DNA of 7,628 bases, from assembly GCA_964518725.1 (NCBI GenBank), contig CAZFKP010000045.1, positions 1 to 7,628 of the forward strand. Reading direction: 5' to 3'. Made by a program: the position numbers and the translations under genes. Source of the DNA: JANRKF01 sp964518725. Lineage in GTDB: Bacteria; Pseudomonadota; Alphaproteobacteria; Rickettsiales; SXRF01. The notes beneath the pieces were generated by a model, which ran no database searches, had not been told where the DNA came from, and saw only the letters and a program-made list of their open reading frames with translations. This document shows, one piece after another, positions 7,403 to 7,628 of the stretch (position 1 is the stretch's first letter; each line of letters starts with the position of its first letter).

Positions 7403-7417
7403 TTGATTATCAACAGA
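7403..7417. promoter_or_regulatory. TTGATTATCAA palindrome, right copy (inverted)
   Basis: Bases 7403-7413 are the same perfect palindrome as 301-311 read on the other strand. The extended 15 bases match 297-311 at 14 positions. It lies about 110 bases upstream of the large gene's ATG, above its promoter. It thus mirrors the left copy, which lies upstream of the 445 gene. Confidence 0.45.
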
Positions 7418-7487
7418 TTGTGCAACCGCCCGAACTGCCAGCGCCATTTTCTTCGCGCCATTTTGCGGATTTTAATGCCTCAGGCGG

Positions 7488-7499
7488 CCCCGCGCGGGG
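7488..7499. other. GC palindrome in the intergenic region 7294-7574
   Basis: CCCCGCGCGGGG is a perfect 12-bp palindrome without a following T run, so it is not a clear terminator. The rest of 7294-7574 holds the large gene's promoter, the TTGATTATCAA site, a small GCGGC/GCCGC hairpin (7362-7377) and the tRNA leader. I see no gene there. Confidence 0.35.
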
Positions 7500-7513
7500 G
7501 GTGGATTATTTGC

Positions 7514-7542
7514 TTGTCATGCGCGGCCCCTCATGTATGTAT
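7514..7542 (+). promoter_or_regulatory. Possible promoter of tRNA-Pro(CGG)
   Basis: TTGTCA (7514-7519) is a fair -35 match. About 16-17 bases further, the region TATGTAT (7536-7542) could act as a weak -10. It would start transcription some 25 bases before the tRNA. The -10 match is poor, so this is tentative. Confidence 0.3.
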
Positions 7543-7574
7543 GGCCCGCATATTTTCAAAAAAGCAATCACCAT

Positions 7575-7628
7575 CGGGGCGTAGCGCAGCCTGGTAGCGC
7601 GCCTGCTTCGGGAGCAGGAGGCCGGAGG
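7575..7628 (+). tRNA. tRNA-Pro (anticodon CGG), 3' end beyond the window
   Basis: The 5' acceptor strand CGGGGCG, the D-stem GCGC/GCGC and the anticodon arm CCTGC-TTCGGGA-GCAGG are present. The anticodon CGG lies at 7609-7611, so this is the isoacceptor for CCG codons. The sequence stops in the T-arm. Its 5' half is closely similar to the tRNA-Pro(UGG) at 120, and the two genes share orientation. Confidence 0.93.

Noticed and set aside
7407..7415. DnaA box (TTATCAACA, one mismatch)
   Set aside because: It is a single site with no cluster and no AT-rich unwinding element nearby. It is better explained as part of the TTGATTATCAA palindrome.
7403..7597. 64-codon + strand frame upstream of the right tRNA
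   Set aside because: It runs into the tRNA-Pro(CGG) gene, lacks a ribosome binding site and has a non-protein-like composition.

Overview
The window looks like a small accessory region of a proteobacterial chromosome. I lean towards an alphaproteobacterium of roughly 50% GC because of the tRNA-Pro sequences and codon use, but nothing here fixes the taxon. The region lies between two tRNA-Pro genes on the + strand: a complete tRNA-Pro(UGG) at 120-196, and a tRNA-Pro(CGG) starting at 7575 and cut by the window end. No integrase gene is visible, and no copy of the tRNA 3' end is found further in.

Layout: (1) 1-196, a tRNA-Pro(UGG) preceded by a duplication of its leader and first 19 bases. (2) 197-444, non-coding DNA with a short hairpin and tandem repeat and a perfect 11-bp palindrome. 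(3) 445-732 (+), an AT-rich 95-codon gene of unknown function whose stop codon is supplied by the end of an insertion sequence. (4) 730-1992, an IS3-family (IS407-like) insertion sequence, apparently intact, with its transposase on the minus strand, a programmed -1 frameshift site and a complete DD(35)E triad. (5) 2005-7293 (-), one 1762-residue multidomain protein that fills most of the window. (6) 7294-7574, the promoter region of that gene and the leader of the right-hand tRNA.

The 1762-residue protein is the main object of interest. It has no Sec signal peptide. It carries a zincin-type HELTH motif at residue 653, three degenerate helix-strand-strand-helix modules, two Pro/Ala-rich linkers, a Gly/Ala-rich hydrophobic stretch, a long helical region and a canonical EF-hand loop near the C terminus. 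I do not recognise it as a named family. The architecture suggests a large secreted or translocated effector or toxin-like protein, which is inference. A run of nine G bases lies just upstream of the zinc-site codons, so slippage there would switch off the protease part.

The two non-IS genes converge on the insertion sequence. Each has the same unusual site (TCTRTTGATAATCAA, one copy inverted) 110-135 bases upstream of its start codon, which may mean shared control or may mark the ends of the inserted segment. The transposase gene reads in the same direction as the large gene and starts only about 80 bases past its stop, with no terminator between them.
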